A stretch of DNA of 64,000 bases from Muricea muricata (GCA_963855995.1 OY979717.1:50909140-50973139); one strand, 5' to 3'; positions 22,848-33,395 are shown, counted from the first letter of the stretch. Notes: generated by a model not told the origin, from the sequence alone. Numbers and translations are program-made.

Positions 22848-23450
22848 TTATGGGCAATCAGATGTCCATATTAAGGCATGTAAATGTGGTGAACCTCGCA
22901 TTTGAAATTCGATACGAACTGCATAATATACTATTTTACCGATTAGGTTTGCATTTGTGTGTAAAACCTGTCTGAAAAATGTTTCAACTCGGTATTGAAA
23001 ATGTTTAGCTACAATAATAGGATTTAAATTTAACATTGAGCATCGGTCATGATAGGACAGAGCTTCTACTTCTTCATCTGTCATGCTGTTGCCTTTTGTT
23101 CCAGCAATAATCTGAAAAAGTTCGGGCCATCTTAAGTCTGCACATGAAAGCGTCATAAACCATGTTGGTATTTTCAGCTGTTTAACCATTGCTACTACTT
23201 CATACATGAATTTTTGCCAGTAAGCAGGTGAGAATGTTTGTCGTAAAAACAAATATGCTTGATCTTGCAAAAGAAGATTTTGAAAAGCTTGACTGTTTGA
23301 TTTTACTTGTGATGCTGTGACTGACTGGCCATGTACATTTTTTAAGAGCGATATTTATACTATCAGAGATCTTTTTCTGCTCCATGATGAATTGTGCAAA
23401 AAAAAGATACTCTGGATTGGTTGCAAATTTTCCATTAGCACCTAGCATTG
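22848..23450 (-). pseudogene. Helitron Rep (HUH endonuclease) N-terminal half, frameshifted and ended by TAA
   Basis: From 23448 the frame reads MLGANGKFATNPEYLFFAQF and IALKK; after an A6 run near 23335 the correct frame shifts and goes on as DQAYLFLRQ, FMYEVVAMVKQLKIPTWFMT and RCSMLNLNPIIVAKHFQYR. The HUH metal site is GSPHLHALIW at about 22867-22896. TAA at 22848-22850 follows SDCP, five codons after the motif, in frame with the long helicase frame, so a single change of a sense codon to TAA separates them. Rep nicks and joins single-stranded DNA during rolling-circle transposition. Confidence 0.8.
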
Positions 23451-23479
23451 AAATATTTTATTGGAGATAATTTTCTGTC

Positions 23480-24404
23480 TCGTTCAGCAGTGTATCCAAA
23501 TCTCCCCTTCGGAAAGAGAACTGGAAATGAAAGTTCCTCACAAAGTTTATCAGTCATTATTGATACAGGGTGTTTACCTTCACCAGGTGCAATGTTGAAA
23601 ACTTTTCTTCCAGTTGAATCACTACAGTCAGTATTCTCCAGATTAACCGGATAATTTGGCAGAATTGACTGAAGACAAGTTTCACTTGCAGCTGAACGGT
23701 GTTCATTTAATGGATCATCTTGTTCTTCAGCATCTTGATCAAGCTGCTCTCTACTGTATTTACATTAGTTTGCAAATGCTCATCTATATTTTCTTGATCT
23801 GTAACAGGACAGTTCAAATTAGTCAACTCTGGGCTAATATTTCCACATTGAATTTCAATGTTTCTATATAACGGATTGTTTGCTATAAGCCAGTTTAATG
23901 CACTTATTACAAATTGAGGGCGAACTGCTTGAAAGTATACATGACCTCTAAACTCAAGTTTTTTAATTTAAGTAAAATCATCCCAGATCTGTCAGGTGGT
24001 CTGGGAAGAACATTACATGTTTGACTACATTAAACTGGTATATTACATATTGCACCTTTAATTTTTCGTTGTTGTCCTTTCGGCATTATTACAATTTTTT
24101 CAAACACTATTCTCTGTTCAACTAGAATTTGTTCAAGTTTCTCTAATGCAGCAAGTTCAGCCGGGGTTTCGTCAACAAATAAATTATTTACCACAGCTTG
24201 ACAAGGCTGTTGACCTTTAAGTAATTTAGCATAGCAAGTTTTACAGATATAATGATTGCCATCAAAAGAACATTGAAACACAAAGTAATCCTGACAAGGA
24301 TATTTATGTTTTTCTAGGATAATTACAGACTTCGGTACACACACAGCAGACATAACATGGGCCAGCTTTAATTTGCTTCTTAAATTCTTCAATGCACAAT
24401 TCAA
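23480..24404 (-). pseudogene. Helitron DUF6570-like zinc region, decayed
   Basis: 24404-24030 reads KYPCQDYFVFQCSFDGNHY, ICKTCYAKLLKGQQPCQAV, ELAALEKLEQILVEQRIVFE and KIVIMPKGQQRKIKG. Cys pairs C-x2-C suggest metal binding. This block precedes Rep in Helitron proteins and is known as DUF6570. Downstream (24029-23480) the same protein can be traced (LPRPPDRSG, FRGHVYFQAVRPQFV, NPLYRNIEIQCGN) but in changing frames with stops. The upstream end (24501-24304) has CYVCCVCTEVC in another frame. Confidence 0.65.
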
Positions 24405-24589
24405 TGTTGTTAAGCTTGGATTTCTTTTCCACTCGTTTTTCGTTCTCTCTATTCAACAAGTCTTTCTTTTGTTTTGGTTCCAACGAAATGCGATTTTGCA
24501 TAATTTTACTAGAACTTTTGTAGCAATCAACTCCCTCTTCTTTGTTATATCCATTGCTTGATATCTCATTCTCTAATAGTTTCTTTTTT

Positions 24590-24935
24590 TTGTTCTTCTC
24601 CCATTGTCTTTTTATAACTCAAATTTGTCTTAAGCACTTCCTCTTTCTTCAATTGATCTAAAGCTTTGTATCTTGCTCTCTGATTCTCTAATAGTTTCTG
24701 TTTTTCATCTTTTCATATTGTCTTTCTATAATTCAAATTTTTTTTAAGCAATTCCTCTTTCTTTGACTGATCTAAAGCTTTGTATTTTTCTCTCTGATTC
24801 TCTAATAGTTTTTGCTTTTGTTCTCCTCCCATTGCTCTTTTATAATTCAAATTTTTATCAAGCACTTCCCCTTTCTTTGCCAGATCTAAAGCTTTGTATT
24901 TCATTCGCCTTTTTTCTAGCTTTTGTTTCTTTAAA
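24590..24935 (-). repeat. Three in-frame copies of a ~116-bp Lys-rich coiled-coil repeat
   Basis: Units at about 24590-24705, 24706-24821 and 24822-24935. Each encodes QKLLENQREKYKALDQ followed by KKEELLKKNLNYRK with substitutions. The frame is kept between units two and three and lost at about 24715. The high Lys/Glu/Leu content and heptad-like spacing predict a coiled coil between the protease-like and zinc regions of the Helitron protein. Confidence 0.7.
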
Positions 24936-26147
24936 GCTGGTTCAATGATGCCATTAATATAATTTTGTCTGTGTTCTTTCATAATCCTTTTTCTTTCATA
25001 GTTACTCAATTTAGAAGAACAAGACAGAAATTGAATTTCATAATTTACAATTACGTCCTTGAGTTTGGTGTTTGCTAAGTTAAAAATAGCCTCAACTAAA
25101 GTGTGTTTGTCTTCTATGTTCTTGATATAATGTGTAGTAGCTGGGCTATGATCTTCATCATATGCTAATATTGAGTATAACTTTTTCTTCAATGTTCCAT
25201 GGAAGATACAAGAAATACAATAACCTCCAAGCCAAATTAAAAAACCAGTGTTTTCATCACAATGACAAATCACACTTGCAATGTTTAATTTGCTTTCTGC
25301 ATTGTCACTAACTACTCCTTGGTAATTAGCTTGCAATTGTATGTGAACATCAGTTCCACAAATTTTAATTTTTTGCGGTAGATCACTTGAAGACCAAGTA
25401 TTTATACCAGTATTATTACACAAAGTAGTGCCAAAGTAAACAACTGCAGATATTGTATTTGAATCCCAGTAATTACATGCTTTAATAACAGAATAACAAA
25501 TTGAATATAATGAAATTGCACAGCATTGTATACACAAACAGAAAGCATCAGTAGTTTTAATTTCTTGTGAGACATTACCTGATAGGTAAGTATTCCCAAC
25601 ACTGTTGTTTAAATTTTGGTCAGAAGTGCTTTGTACTTCTTCAATATTAACAGCTCTTAGCTCAAACTGACTATTTTCACTGTATAGAGACTAGAAATGC
25701 AAAATTACATGGTTAATAGTTGCTGCTTCTAACAACACACAAGTACCTTGTGGATGACTTCCGCCATAGATATCCTTTGAATGTGAGTCAAAAATTTTAT
25801 ATTGGCCATCATTGGTGGAAAATATACAAACAGCATTGCAGTCAATTATTAATATACTGTAAATGCAAAATAGTTTTCAACCAGGAGCAAGTCAAATGCT
25901 TCATGAAATGGAACACAATACTGAAACCCTTCAATAAAACTATCTCCAGTTACCCTTCCACTATAGCTCTCACTGTAGTCAAGATGATAATCTGTATCAA
26001 ATACTGTTAATTGTGAAGGCAGTTCTGTAAACAATAAAATTGATTGTCTTGCTAAACATGACAAGTTTGAATACAGTTCATTACCAATATTCATTATTTG
26101 AACCAGGTCTTGAGGTGACCCAATGTTGTGTCTCTTGTTGTATATAA
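24713..26147 (-). pseudogene. Helitron cysteine-protease-like domain, C-terminal part
   Basis: After the MITE the frame resumes as IYNKRHNIGS (26147 downwards), then MNIGNELYSNLSCLARQS, FTELPSQLTVFDTDYHLDY, DSFIEGFQYCVPFHEAFDLL (26094-25849). A second frame gives NDGQYKIFDSHSKDIYG with Asp-Ser-His at 25781-25789 and CVLLEAATINHV. Then CIQCCAISLYSICYS (25537), ACNYWDSNTISAVVY and YEIQFLSCSSKLSN. Together with the GQQC box beyond the MITE, this gives a Cys...Asp-x-His order as in OTU or herpesvirus-tegument-like (C76) cysteine proteases that occur in Helitrons. Protease fold is inference; the family match to Helitron proteins is good. A frame break at about 25848 and a stop near 25690 damage it. 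Confidence 0.6.
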
Positions 26148-26850
26148 GGCCCCGTCCACACGTACCCGTGTAAATTTAAAACCGGGTAAATATTTTCACG
26201 GTTACGCTTACCGTCCACACGTAACCGGGTAAATCGCCCACACAAATTTGAAAACGCCGGCCAGAGTGTGAAAATATTTAAACGGGTAAATATCGGTTAC
26301 GTGTGGACGGCGTAACCGCGTAAATATTAACACGGTGACGTCAAATTATGAACCAGGCCACTGCTACGTTTTCTTTGGATGGATACTGAGCACGGAATAA
26401 TTTTGTTTGACATGTCTGCCAGTCAACATTCTCCGCCGTTCGTGCTGTTTTGTATTCAAGAACAACGTTTAGTAGCAACTCGACTTCGTCGTCAGACCAG
26501 ACAAAGTTGTCAGACTTGCCTTCTTGGCTTTTGACGATTGCCCTTCCGAATTTGGCATTTTTTTAGCAATTTCAAAAGCAATAAATTGAAAATTGGCGTT
26601 TTAAACAGTCCAAACACTAGCCACGTGTGATCTTACGAAAAGAAAAACAAACTGCGTGCAGGTTTTTGCGGGCTCGTCTTTTCTCCATCGAATGCTCAGA
26701 TCGTGTTTCATGAGCGTGTTCAAATTTACCCGGGTACGTGTGGACGGGCGAAAACGATTTGAACACGGTTACGTGTGGACGCGGTACTTTTCGTAACCGT
26801 GAAAATATTTACCCGGTTTTAAATTTACACGGGTACGTGTGGACGGGGCC
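26148..26850. mobile_element. PIF/Harbinger-type non-autonomous element inserted in the Helitron ORF
   Basis: Inverted repeats of about 60 bp begin GGCCCCGTCCACACGTACC at 26148 and end with the complement at 26850. TAA flanks both ends (26145-26147, 26851-26853), the 3-bp TWA duplication of PIF/Harbinger. The end sequences differ from those of the element at 6614, so it is another family. Additional internal inverted copies of ACCGGGTAAATATTTTCACGG lie within both arms. Length 703 bp. Confidence 0.82.
26378..26557 (-). pseudogene. Myb/SANT-like fragment inside the second Harbinger-type element
   Basis: The minus strand reads AKFGRAIVKSQEGKSDNFVW, then SDDEVELLLNVVLEYKTAR and ENVDWQTCQTKLF. 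The W-S-D-D-E-x-x-x-L-L...W pattern is that of a trihelix/Myb-SANT-like domain of the accessory DNA-binding protein of such transposons. Only the first part of the domain is kept. Confidence 0.55.
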
Positions 26851-28045
26851 TAAGAGCACATAAGCACATTGCTAAACACTGCTGTCCCGCTGTTTCTCCA
26901 AATATAATCTGATTCCCTTGACTATATGGTGCACTGATTGTCTTGTTAGGATCAACATAGAACACAGGTCCTGGATTTGTCTCAATATCAGTAGATAATG
27001 CTGACTGACAGACATTCTTCATATGGTTGACATTTTTATATACCTGTTGTGTATGCAAATCACTAGTGAAGCCAGATAAATAAAATATATCTGCAAGAAT
27101 ACCTTCAGGAATGTTAAATCTTGAATGTTTTGCTAATTTAGTCCCATTTGTTTTCTTAGTCTTTCCAGGGCAATGAATATCAGGGATGCACTTTATCCAA
27201 GTGTTTTGACTATGTCTACAAACATTTCTTATTATATAATGAAGTTGCGAAGATCTGGGTACAGACTTTTTGATTGTATGTTTCAGATCTTTTCTCAATA
27301 ACCGACTTTTACCAAGCTTTTGAGTTAACCATTTTACTGGAATTCTACTCGGTTCACGGTCACGGTGACGCAATCGACAGCCAGTGTTGAGTTCAGTTGT
27401 GTCATTTACATGCTTTCGAGAGCAGGCTATATTAAATAATGCATGTTGTGGTCGAACAGGGAGCCTCTTTACAGACATTGCCTTGATCTTTGACCGAGGT
27501 GTGTCTTTACTGGCTTTATTCATATTACATTCAGAAATATTGTTGTAAAAACTGTAATTACCTCCAGTACTTTCATCTCTTCCGACATTACTTGGCACGT
27601 TGTTCTTATTCACAAATTTCGCGACCTTTTTTAATGGCACCTCTTCAGAAGATACCACAACACGGACAACATCGTTTCTACTGGCCATGTGCTCAGTACA
27701 TTTTGTTTTTTGTATTAACTTTGTCTGTGTATCAGTTGTCATTTCGGTGGTATTTGTGTCAAATTTCTGATAGCTTTGTGTGCAACATTTTTGGCTAGAT
27801 TTTTGGCTAGATTTTTGGCTAGATAATTGGCAAGATAATTGGCAGGAAAAATACCCGAAGGTACTTTTCGAATCGTGGATCATTGACCCTGTTCGAAATA
27901 GCTCAGCATGTTTAGTGTAGGCCTCACCACAAATATGCATAGGTTCATGCGAGGTGAGCGTACTTTCAAATAAAACACATTTTGTACTTACCGTAGACAT
28001 CTTTGCGCTTTTTTCTTTCATGCAAGAACACCAAAACGTGAACAA
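26851..28045 (-). CDS. Helitron N-terminal region with 2A-like peptide and protease Cys box
   Basis: Open frame of about 400 codons from ATG 28045, truncated by the MITE at 26850. The first 330 residues are basic and Ser/Thr-rich with no domain I recognise, including a short CQLSCQLSSQKSSQKSSQK repeat (27785-27850). Near the end is STDIETNPGPV (D-I-E-T-N-P-G-P at 26966-26989), which fits the 2A consensus D[VI]ExNPGP that makes ribosomes skip one peptide bond. 36 residues later comes GETAGQQCLAMCLCAL with a likely catalytic Gln-Cys (Cys codon 26876-26878). The arrangement predicts that the N-terminal part is released from the protease-Rep-helicase polyprotein during translation. Confidence 0.7.
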
Positions 28046-28616
28046 ACTTAAACTTTACTGAACCTGAATACGTTTGCGAGTCGCTGTTTCCACGTAGATT
28101 CTGTAAAGTTCCTCAATTTTCTTCAAAACGTAGGGAAACTAGGGTAATTTATAGATAATTTTAGATAATTCTGGATAGTTCGGGTAAAAATTGGCTGGAG
28201 CCGTAGTAATATTCTACTTACATGACGTACATCGTTCTCTTTACATGACGTATTAATGACGTAATGCTCATTTTCTGGCTAACAATCCAAGATTCAAGAT
28301 TCGACAAAAATGCGTGCCGAAACCTAGAGTCGCCGTGGCACAGTGCCCCAGCGACTAATTACCTTTTACAGCCTTCTTAGATTTTGGTAAATATCTCCGA
28401 AAAGTTATCAAGAACATTAGAGACTATATCATGAACATAAATGTCACCCTTACAGTCCCATCCCCTATTTTATCAATGTCAATGCTTCATTCAGTCCGTA
28501 TTTACAGTACAAAAATTATAAATAATAAAAGATTATTGATCAAGCATGAGGTCTGTACCGTGAAATATCAGACTGAGGTTTTTTAATACGTACTAAAATA
28601 ACCAAAGTCCGAAAAG
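28046..28616. other. No gene recognised; 5' flank of the Helitron
   Basis: AT-rich. Contains short direct repeats of GATAATT(T/C)T near 28150-28185 but no recognisable promoter or Helitron end. Confidence 0.4.
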
Positions 28617-28654
28617 TTTGAAAACTTTATTTTTTACACATAAAGTTTTCAAAC
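28617..28654. repeat. Short perfect hairpin
   Basis: GTTTGAAAACTTTAT and ATAAAGTTTTCAAAC form 15-bp arms around an 8-base loop. Confidence 0.6.
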
Positions 28655-29850
28655 ATATCAGTAAAACGTTAATTTCTTTAATAAGTATATTGCAAGCAGT
28701 AAAAAGTGCGATCAAAAACACTGGGAAAAAGCCCGGTCCGAATGCGGAAATTTACGGACCACGGTCCAAATACGAGTTTTTACTGACCGCAGGTCGACCA
28801 ATCAGAATGCAGGATTCTTCAAAGCCATAATAATGTAAATATTTACATGCTTCTTAACACTATGTGAGCAAGTTATATATCTTTGGATACAGTGTAAACT
28901 GTTGGACTATAAAGTCATTAAGTTAGATATTCATCATTTCAAAGAAAAATAAGCACTGATCAATCTTGCTCATGATTAGAATATAATTTGGTATGATCAT
29001 TTTTACTTTAAAAGTGGATAAATTTCAACTGTTTCTCATGTAAAATGTCCCCAGTTCATATTGAATATCGGATTTACAGAAAAGCAGAACAGAAAACAGC
29101 TGTCAAATGGTTTCTAAGTACAAAACGTAACGCTATGTGTAAAATATATTTGATAACTATAAATCACCCAATCCCACAACACTCGGGGGCGTGCCAGATT
29201 TTTCGCACGTTAGTCATTAATATTCGTGTAATTCAAGTTAAATATTAAGTAAAATTCATCATATCTGAACTGGATAGAAACTAATCAAATATAGCTCAGT
29301 GATGTAAGCGACAACAAATTTAATAAAATTCAAAATGGTTGTTTACTCGTACCCATTCCTTCGCTGTGGACTTTTTAAGTTCTTTGTTTTAAGTTCTTCT
29401 TTTTTTGTTTTATCAACCATGATTTCTTTGATCCTAGCCCTTCTCAACCAAAATCGTGATTAGACGAACAAAAAAGTCGGTGAGCTGGTATTTACTCGGG
29501 CGAGTTGATAGATTACAGAAACCATTTATATAAAGTTCAGAAATGAAAATGTGCACTTAGCCAGGTACAACGAAACCGGTCTCACAACTCTTACCTGTTA
29601 GAAGAAACATTTTCACGTTACTTTTGCAAATCCTTGCGTCTACGAGCAAAAAACTGGACTATTTTTCTTTGATTTTGTCCCCAAAACAACCAAGCCATAA
29701 TTTTTTTTATGCCAAAACGAATAAGGAAGTCTTTTCAAAAGCTTAGTATCGCAGTTCGTCAGTGGTAAATACCTGTAGCTAGATGAACCATGGCATATGG
29801 TGTAAAGCACAGGCTAAAATCCGCCATGTTTTTGGCTTCACTTTTCCCTA
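28655..29850. other. No gene recognised
   Basis: Open frames at 28618-28830 and 29045-29248 show no motif. Sequence is AT-rich and unstructured. Confidence 0.4.
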
Positions 29851-30218
29851 TACAGGGTGTCCCAAAAAACCCCAAAAACTATTGAAAATGATCTATTGTT
29901 AGAATTTCAATGTCTAGCACTAAATTGAACCCACGAGTGGATAAAGTATTGAATAACCGTCATAATTAATAGTAATACTCAGTGTTAACCATTTTTATGC
30001 CAGACAAAGAAACTAAACCTACGAGTGCATATTAAAGATGTAATCAAATTTTATGCATGGGTTATTTGATTTAGAGAAAACAATTTACAAATGTTAATCC
30101 CCATGAGCAAAACAAACGTACTTTACGTTATTTTAATTTTTTAACAAGTGCTTGGGCATTCAAATGTTAACAATAGAACATTTTCAATAGTTTTTGGGTT
30201 TTTTTGGGACACCCTGTA
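29851..30218. mobile_element. Tc1/mariner-type MITE, 368 bp, TA duplication
   Basis: Inverted repeats of about 45 bp start TACAGGGTGTCCCAAAAAA at 29851 and end at 30218 with the complement; they read on to ATTGAAAATG. TA is present on both sides (29849-29850, 30219-30220). The ACAGGGTGTCCCAAAA end is typical of mariner-like elements. No transposase frame. Confidence 0.8.
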
Positions 30219-30734
30219 TAACCTTAGTGGTTAAACTAGATACCGATTGTTTTTTAGTCATGTTTCGGACGAAGCCAAATTGAAATAAAAACGACAGACT
30301 GAAAGCAACTCAATAAAAACTTAATAAAACGTGAAATAGGGAAGGGATACATCTTGTATTCCCCGATCGACCTACCACCTGTCGAGAGTTCACTTCTATC
30401 ACTAACAGCTCGTCAAGCTTTTCGCAATTCGCTGCTGGAAATTATCCACTTTTCATAGTTTTGAACACGATTCACAGCCGATAAATAAGCTTCTACATTT
30501 TTTGCATTTCTCATATGTTTTTACCGAGTCGCTTTTCCTTTTTTTTCAACTCGGATGTCATTTTAATAAACATCACTCCATATATGTATTCATGAACGTG
30601 TCCTAGCAGCTAATCAGCGAGCTCAAAAGATATACAAGTTCTGAGGAGCCAATCTTAACCACGCTCAACATCTGCCAACAATGTCATATTATATAAAGTC
30701 ATTAATAATACATTCATATCATGTCATAATCTTT

Positions 30735-30740
30735 TTTAAT
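30735..30740 (-). promoter_or_regulatory. Possible polyadenylation signal ATTAAA for the transporter gene
   Basis: On the minus strand ATTAAA lies 29 bases after the stop codon at 30769. It is the commonest variant of AATAAA; no canonical copy is closer. Confidence 0.3.
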
Positions 30741-30768
30741 CTAATGATAAACATGCAAGGCATATATT

Positions 30769-32016
30769 CTACTGTTTTACAACAGCAGACAAACGATAAA
30801 AGACAATGCGAAGCCAAGCCAATCCAAATAGACATACTGCCAAAAGACCAAAACTGTACACGATAAGCGATACTTGAACAAACACGAGTCCAGATATACC
30901 ACGACCAACCAAGGCCGAAATGTTGTAGTCAACCATTGCTAAACTTTGAATGGTACTAGCGTGTTGTGATGGTATGATCTTGGAAACTAGGGAACCGGCG
31001 AAAGCAAAAGTTATCTGTGGCATTCCAGAACAAATGAAAACGATGAGACTATAGCTGAATGAAAACGAGACATTTCTCCAAAGCAGCGCGTAAACGCACA
31101 GCAGAAGTACTGCAGATAGCTGTAAAATAATACTGAAAGCTAAGATGCCATGTTCACTGTAGTGGTTGGTTGAATTGTAAGCTGCTAAATTTACAAAAAA
31201 CACAAACATCATTCCAACAGCAAACAGGTATTTTACATGTATTAGCTCCAAGTGAAACAATTCCATCGCTAAAAGTGGTAAATTGGCGGAAGATGTGACC
31301 GTCACAAGAGCGCTGATAAAAACTACATAAAACAAACACCAGACTGTCGAGTTGAAACTTTTCATCAAGCCTTCAGCGTTGTCACCTTGACCTTGAAAGC
31401 GGGCTTTATTCGTTATTTCTTGGGTCCCAATATCTGATGGTAGACATATGAGCACACACAATAGCACGGACCAAGTGATGACCAAGACAACAGCAGGAGA
31501 ATTACCATCGTTGATATTCAAACCAAGGATATTTGCATTGAACGTAACTATGCTTCCAATCAGTGGGCCACATGATGCGCCGAAAGTAAACATAGAATCT
31601 ATCACTATGAATATTTTTGATCGATTTTCATTTATCGTGTATCTTACAATCTCACCATACATTGCACCGTAAGCACCATTTGCAGCACCAGAGAAAAAAC
31701 ACCCCAACAGTGGACAGTAACCGCTCACTGGAATAGCATAGACTAAATTTGCTGTCACTTTAACAAAAGCGCATGCCAAAAGCATTAATTTTACTGCTCT
31801 TGTTTTGTCTGAAAGTTTACCAACAACAGGAGTAAATAGTATAAATCCTAGGGATTGAGCAGCTATGACAGCACCATAGAAAGTTTTTGAAAATCCAAGA
31901 CTTTTGATATAGTACCAGGCTGTTGGCAGAATAATGTAGCTATCCACACCAGAAATAAAGAAATATATACAGAAGAATATTAGTATACTTGGTTTAAGGT
32001 TTGTTACTGATTCCAT
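30769..32016 (-). CDS. Major facilitator superfamily transporter, MFSD8/CLN7-like
   Basis: Intact 415-codon frame. The protein has about 12 hydrophobic segments in two halves joined by a hydrophilic loop near residues 195-220 (SDIGTQEITNKARFQGQGDN). The cytoplasmic loop between segments 2 and 3 has GKLSDKTRAVK, the G-x-L-x-D-x-x-x-R signature of MFS proteins. The N-terminal FFISGVDSYIILPTAWYYI and the AQSLGFILFTPVVGKLSD order resemble MFSD8-like proteins. Substrate unknown. Start: first ATG, preceded 40 bases upstream by a 3' splice site, so the coding part is intronless with a spliced leader exon upstream. No lesion; the only intact non-mobile gene I see here. Not linked to neighbouring elements. 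Confidence 0.82.
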   Translation of the reverse strand: MESVTNLKPSILIFFCIYFFISGVDSYIILPTAWYYIKSLGFSKTFYGAVIAAQSLGFILFTPVVGKLSDKTRAVKLMLLACAFVKVTANLVYAIPVSGYCPLLGCFFSGAANGAYGAMYGEIVRYTINENRSKIFIVIDSMFTFGASCGPLIGSIVTFNANILGLNINDGNSPAVVLVITWSVLLCVLICLPSDIGTQEITNKARFQGQGDNAEGLMKSFNSTVWCLFYVVFISALVTVTSSANLPLLAMELFHLELIHVKYLFAVGMMFVFFVNLAAYNSTNHYSEHGILAFSIILQLSAVLLLCVYALLWRNVSFSFSYSLIVFICSGMPQITFAFAGSLVSKIIPSQHASTIQSLAMVDYNISALVGRGISGLVFVQVSLIVYSFGLLAVCLFGLAWLRIVFYRLSAVVKQ

Positions 32017-32055
32017 TCTTCAATGCATTGTTGATGGAGCACAAGTCGTTTTCAG

Positions 32056-32069
32056 CCTGAAAAGAAAAT
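32056..32069 (-). promoter_or_regulatory. Putative 3' splice site upstream of the transporter start
   Basis: The minus strand reads AATTTTCTTTTCAG/GCTG with AG at 32058-32057, a good pyrimidine tract and acceptor, 40 bases before the ATG. It suggests a 5' untranslated exon further upstream on the minus strand. Confidence 0.45.
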
Positions 32070-33302
32070 TGTTATAGGATTATAATAGTAGGATTTAAAT
32101 AGTATACCAAGACAAAGAGAAAACAAGCGCGAGGCAGGACATGACAACTCAAGATAGAACAAAACAAAACAAAGAAGCATGTCATGGCAAACCAGACAAG
32201 TAAATATAGGCTAAGCGCATATAAATTAACAAGTATTTAAGTCCGTCAAATAGACCAATTATTAAATTACGCGCGTCTAGAGCTAAACTAAATATCTATT
32301 TCTGAAAGATTTTTTGTCAATTAATCTTTACAATTTACATTTTTCATTAATTATCTCACAAATACAGGATATGCACGGGCTATACAAGAAATACATGGTT
32401 TTAGCATAAACGTTTCGCCAAACACGCGTGAACATCGCCAAACACGCGATTATTTATTAATATTTATCGGACATGTCATTTTCTATGCTAATATATTCTC
32501 AAGGTTGGTAACTCTTCCGTTTTCAAAAGTTACAAATATCTTGGAAACTAATGGTAATAATAAAACAAAAACTACGGTATACAGGGTGTATCAAGAAAGT
32601 TTACAGTTGGAAAAAGTCTGCTAATGCAAAGAGCGCTTAATGTTTAAAGTGCCTATCACCCGATTTTTTATTTAATCAATGAAAAGAATATTTACCCAAG
32701 GTAAGTAATCAATATATATTTTTGGTAAAAACATTTTATTCTACTTTTTTCGTGCAAAAACTGTGCGTATATATTATTTGACCGAGCGCGTCGTGGCCTG
32801 GTACCTGTGACGTAGCGGGAGTAAGTTCGCGTCAGCATAAGCTCCTCATCCGAATTTACTATATCAGTAAATTGCTAAAAGCCTCTAAATTTACTCATAT
32901 GATAAATTTACGACAAGCCTAACCCTAATCCTAACCCTGAACCTAATCCTGTATGTACTACGACCACATAAATATGTCTCCTAAGTCAATCTCTGATGAT
33001 AACTCAGAATTCAACTATATTCCGGGTAATTATTTTGTTATCGAGTCTGCTAGACGCTCAACGACACTGGATGTTCTCTGGCTCAAAATTTTAGTGCTGA
33101 AATCTTCATCCTAACTTGTGCCAGGAAGCTGGGCAAGAAGTACACAGCAATAAGGCAAGACACCTTGTTTAATGCATAGCTCTATCATTTACTGGTTATG
33201 AATATTTAAATATGTCAGTTCAAATTTGCATACGTTCGTGTGGTGAGTGCAAGAGTGCAAAGGTCGAAGGTTATGTGTTTCTGTAGATTGTCGATGTGTA
33301 AA
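32070..33302. other. No gene recognised; contains a degenerate telomere-like run
   Basis: AT-rich. At 32918-32950 is CCTAACCCTAATCCTAACCC followed by further CCTAA/CCTGA units, a degenerate relative of the metazoan TTAGGG repeat. At 32578-32605 is a lone ACAGGGTGTATCAAGAAAG of transposon-end type without a partner. Confidence 0.4.
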
Positions 33303-33395
33303 TGCTTGTAGATGAAACCAGTGACGAAGCCAGCCCGACAATTTGGTCATGCTATGCAAATTTAAATCATCATTATTCATTTCTTTAGAAATAGA
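33303..33395. mobile_element. Half copy of the hAT-type MITE found at 40032 and 41972
   Basis: CCAGTGACGAAGCCAGCCCG, ATGCTATGCAAATTTAAATC and ATTCATTTCTTTAGAAAT match the left half of the 40-42 kb MITE with about 85% identity by eye. The other arm is absent. Confidence 0.6.

Larger units (their letters stand above)
19374..28045 (-). mobile_element. Helitron (Rep-helicase-endonuclease type) with 2A-like and protease-like regions
   Basis: A co-linear set of minus-strand frames spans 8.7 kb: unknown N-terminus (28045 to 27000), 2A-like peptide, cysteine-protease-like domain (interrupted by a MITE), Lys-rich coiled repeats, DUF6570-like zinc region, Rep with HUH motif, Pif1-type helicase, APE endonuclease. 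Rep plus helicase plus APE nuclease is the content of the Helentron/Helitron2 subgroup, which moves by rolling-circle replication. Lesions: one MITE, a frame change near 23335, several in 23480-24030, and one nonsense codon in Rep. The outer ends could not be fixed; boundaries given are those of the coding region. Confidence 0.85.

Noticed and set aside
32578..32610. ACAGGGTGTATCAAG as the end of a mariner element
   Set aside because: No inverted partner or TA-flanked right end found within 1 kb.
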